DNA of 64,000 nt from Dokdonella sp041395345 (GTDB lineage Bacteria; Pseudomonadota; Gammaproteobacteria; Xanthomonadales; Rhodanobacteraceae), in NCBI RefSeq assembly GCF_041395345.1, contig NZ_JAWLAR010000005.1, forward strand, positions 168,127-232,126, read 5' to 3'. How positions within the stretch are numbered: the stretch's first letter is position 1; the number at the start of each line of letters is the position of its first letter. Position numbers and translations under genes: made by a program. Below are positions 62,060 through 64,000 of this stretch, piece after piece. The notes beneath the pieces were generated by a model. The model was given only the letters and a program-made list of their open reading frames with translations, did no database searches and was not told where the DNA came from.

Positions 62060-63943
62060 ATGTCCGAACACAGTCAGTTCACCCTGCTCGGCAAGCGCCG
62101 CTTCGGCCCGTTCTTCCTGGCCCAGGCGCTCGGCGCATTCAACGACAATGCGTTCCGCCAGGGCATGATCGTGCTGATCGGCTTTCATCTTGGCCTGGCC
62201 ATCGATGCTGTCAGCTTCTACGCGATGATCGCGCCTGCCGTTTTCATCCTGCCGTTCTTCCTGTTCTCGGCCACGGCAGGCCAGATCGCCGAAAAATTCG
62301 AGAAGACGCGCCTGATCCGCTACGTGAAACTGTTCGAGATCGCGGCCATGCTGGTCGCGGTGTATGCGTTCCATGCTGCCCAGATCTGGCTGCTGTTCGT
62401 CGTGTTGTTCCTGATGGGTCTGCAATCGACCGTGTTCGGTCCGATCAAGTACGCAATCCTGCCGCAGGCGCTCAGGGTTGACGAGCTCGTCGGCGGCAAT
62501 GGCCTGGTCGAGATGGGCACGTCGATGGCGGTACTCATCGGCATGATGGCCGGCGGCACCCTGATGGCGATGGGCGAATTCGGGGCCACCGCCGCATCGA
62601 TTCTTGTCGTCGGCGTGGCCGTCGTCGGCTACCTGGTCAGTCGCGCCATACCGCCGGCCCCGGCCACCGCGCCCGATCTCAAGTTCAACTGGAATCCGGT
62701 CACCGAAACCGCGCGCGTGATGCGCTACGTGACCAAGGACCGCACCATCTTCAACTCGATCCTCGGCATTTCCTGGTTCTGGTTCTTCGGCACCGTCTTC
62801 ACCGCGCAATTGCCCGGTTACACGCAAACCTACCTCGGCGGCAGCGAAGCTGTTCTCAATCTGACCCTGGCCCTGTTTTCGGTCGGGGTCGGCATTGGCT
62901 CCCTGCTCTGCGAACGCCTTTCGGGGCACAAGGTCGAGATCGGACTGGTGCCCTTCGGCTCGATCGGCATGACCGTCTTTGCCGTGGATCTCTATTTCGC
63001 TAGACCGCTGGCGGCGACCGCTACCGGCCTCGGTGCGATGGAATTCCTCAGCGCCGATGGCAGCCTGCGCATCGTCTTCGACCTGATCCTGATCGGTCTG
63101 TTTGCCGGCCTGTTCATCGTGCCGCTGTTTGCCCTGGTGCAGAACCGCACGGATCGCAGCGAGCTGTCGCGTGTGATCGCCGGCAACAACATCCTCAATG
63201 CGTTCTTCATGGTCATCTCGGCCGGGCTGGGATTGGGGCTGACCGCACTGGGGCTGAGCATCCCGCAGATCTTCCTCTGCGTGGCCGTGCTCAACGCAGC
63301 CGTTGCCATCTACATCTACACGCTGGTTCCCGAGTTCCTGATGCGGTTCCTGTCGTGGATCCTGATCAACACCCTGTACCGGATCCGCACCGAAGGCCTC
63401 GACCAGGTTCCGGAGCACGGCCCGGCCTTGCTCGTGTGCAACCACGTCAGCTACATGGATGCGCTGATCGTCGCCGGCAGCGTGCGCAGGCCGGCACGCT
63501 TCGTCATGTACTACAAGATCTTCAATATTCCGATCATGAGTTTCATCTTCCGCACGGCGAAGGCGATTCCGATTGCCTCGAACCGGGAAGACCCGGCCCT
63601 GCTTGAAAAGGCCTTCGAGGAAATCGATCGCGCCCTGGCCGAAGGCGAGATCGTCTGCATCTTTCCGGAAGGCGGCCTGACCAGCGACGGCGAAATCGCG
63701 AAGTTCCGGCCTGGCGTCGAGCGCATCCTCGCGAAACGTCCGGTACCGGTCGTGCCACTGGCCATCCGCGGCCTCTGGGGCAGCATCTTCAGCCGCCGCG
63801 ATACCGGGCCAGGCCGGATGCGACTGCCGCGCCGGTTCTGGTCGCGCATCGTGCTCAGCGTCGGCGCGCCTGTTGCACCGGCCGAGGCAAGCGCCGCAGC
63901 GCTCGAACAGCGGGTTCGCGAGCTGCGCGGAAGCTGGGCCTGA
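62060..63943 (+). CDS. Lysophospholipid transporter - acyltransferase fusion (LplT/PlsC-type)
   Basis: 627 residues. Residues about 1-410 are a 12-helix MFS transporter resembling LplT, with GAFNDNAFRQGMIVLI, STVFGPIKYAILPQAL and MGTSMAVLIGMMAGG. Residues about 430-620 are a PlsC-type acyltransferase with the HX4D motif in CNHVSYMDALIVAG, the FPEGGLTSDGEIAKF block and PVVPLAIRGLWGS. It resembles an LplT-Aas system lacking the acyl-ACP synthetase domain; substrates would be lysophospholipids flipped into and reacylated on the inner leaflet. A few dozen bases after the stop end the window. Confidence 0.92.
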   Translation: MSEHSQFTLLGKRRFGPFFLAQALGAFNDNAFRQGMIVLIGFHLGLAIDAVSFYAMIAPAVFILPFFLFSATAGQIAEKFEKTRLIRYVKLFEIAAMLVAVYAFHAAQIWLLFVVLFLMGLQSTVFGPIKYAILPQALRVDELVGGNGLVEMGTSMAVLIGMMAGGTLMAMGEFGATAASILVVGVAVVGYLVSRAIPPAPATAPDLKFNWNPVTETARVMRYVTKDRTIFNSILGISWFWFFGTVFTAQLPGYTQTYLGGSEAVLNLTLALFSVGVGIGSLLCERLSGHKVEIGLVPFGSIGMTVFAVDLYFARPLAATATGLGAMEFLSADGSLRIVFDLILIGLFAGLFIVPLFALVQNRTDRSELSRVIAGNNILNAFFMVISAGLGLGLTALGLSIPQIFLCVAVLNAAVAIYIYTLVPEFLMRFLSWILINTLYRIRTEGLDQVPEHGPALLVCNHVSYMDALIVAGSVRRPARFVMYYKIFNIPIMSFIFRTAKAIPIASNREDPALLEKAFEEIDRALAEGEIVCIFPEGGLTSDGEIAKFRPGVERILAKRPVPVVPLAIRGLWGSIFSRRDTGPGRMRLPRRFWSRIVLSVGAPVAPAEASAAALEQRVRELRGSWA

Positions 63944-64000
63944 ACGGTCGGTCGCCGGCGGCCTGGCTGCAGGGATCCACGCCAATGCCGCGGGCCCGGC

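Overview
The window looks like chromosome from a high-GC gammaproteobacterium of the Xanthomonadales/Lysobacterales (Xanthomonadaceae or Rhodanobacteraceae type). The assignment is inferred from gene order and protein style: pcm-tolC-waaA, aroQ-accB-accC-prmA-(DUF3426)-fis-purH-purD, groES-groEL behind a CIRCE operator, and abundant GGGAAT-type intergenic repeats. No rRNA, tRNA, integrase, transposase or CRISPR array was seen. Coding density is high.

Layout. 1-5.4 kb: the tail of an unidentified gene, a GGGAAT/GGGATT repeat pair, a cobalamin riboswitch, btuB, a DUF1631 gene and a PilZ gene. 5.4-13.3 kb: a TetR regulator divergent from an RND efflux adaptor/pump pair, a small unknown gene, a pcm-like methyltransferase and a TolC-family channel. 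13.3-22.5 kb: envelope genes (waaA, an LpxL-type acyltransferase, DUF2339 and DUF3999 membrane proteins, an O-antigen-ligase-like protein, a GT4 glycosyltransferase, a small zinc-finger protein). 22.7-29.5 kb: a Yip1-like protein, YceI, a nitroreductase, an ELM1-like protein and glnE. 29.6-36.4 kb: an LTA-synthase-like sulfatase-fold enzyme, a 49-bp tandem repeat, an AsmA-like protein, a Tat-exported amine oxidase and a small secreted protein. 36.4-43.1 kb: a TPR Ser/Thr kinase next to its ECF sigma factor, a VWA/Ig-like secreted protein, a DJ-1/PfpI protein and a flavodoxin-fold protein. 43.2-48 kb: groESL and a large secreted EndA-type nuclease. 48.1-52.5 kb: cutA, dsbD with a doubled N-terminal domain, a TlpA thioredoxin and a zinc alcohol dehydrogenase. 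52.9-61.2 kb: the aroQ-accBC-prmA-fis-purHD housekeeping run. 61.3-64 kb: an RsbW-like ATPase, a foldback element and an LplT-PlsC fusion.

The most unusual thread is a set of inverted GGGAAT/GGGATT repeat pairs sitting in spacers: before btuB, at the waaA end, between groES and groEL, between accB and accC, and between purH and purD. The accB-accC copy encloses a complete four-helix-bundle (S23/Avd-like) gene, so that locus resembles a small cargo-bearing cassette inserted into an essential operon. A separate 162-bp element with 27-bp perfect terminal inverted repeats lies immediately upstream of the RsbW-like gene, and a 49-bp tandem repeat lies beside a terminator near 31.6 kb. The ECF sigma/Ser-Thr kinase pair is the best candidate for a self-contained signalling system.
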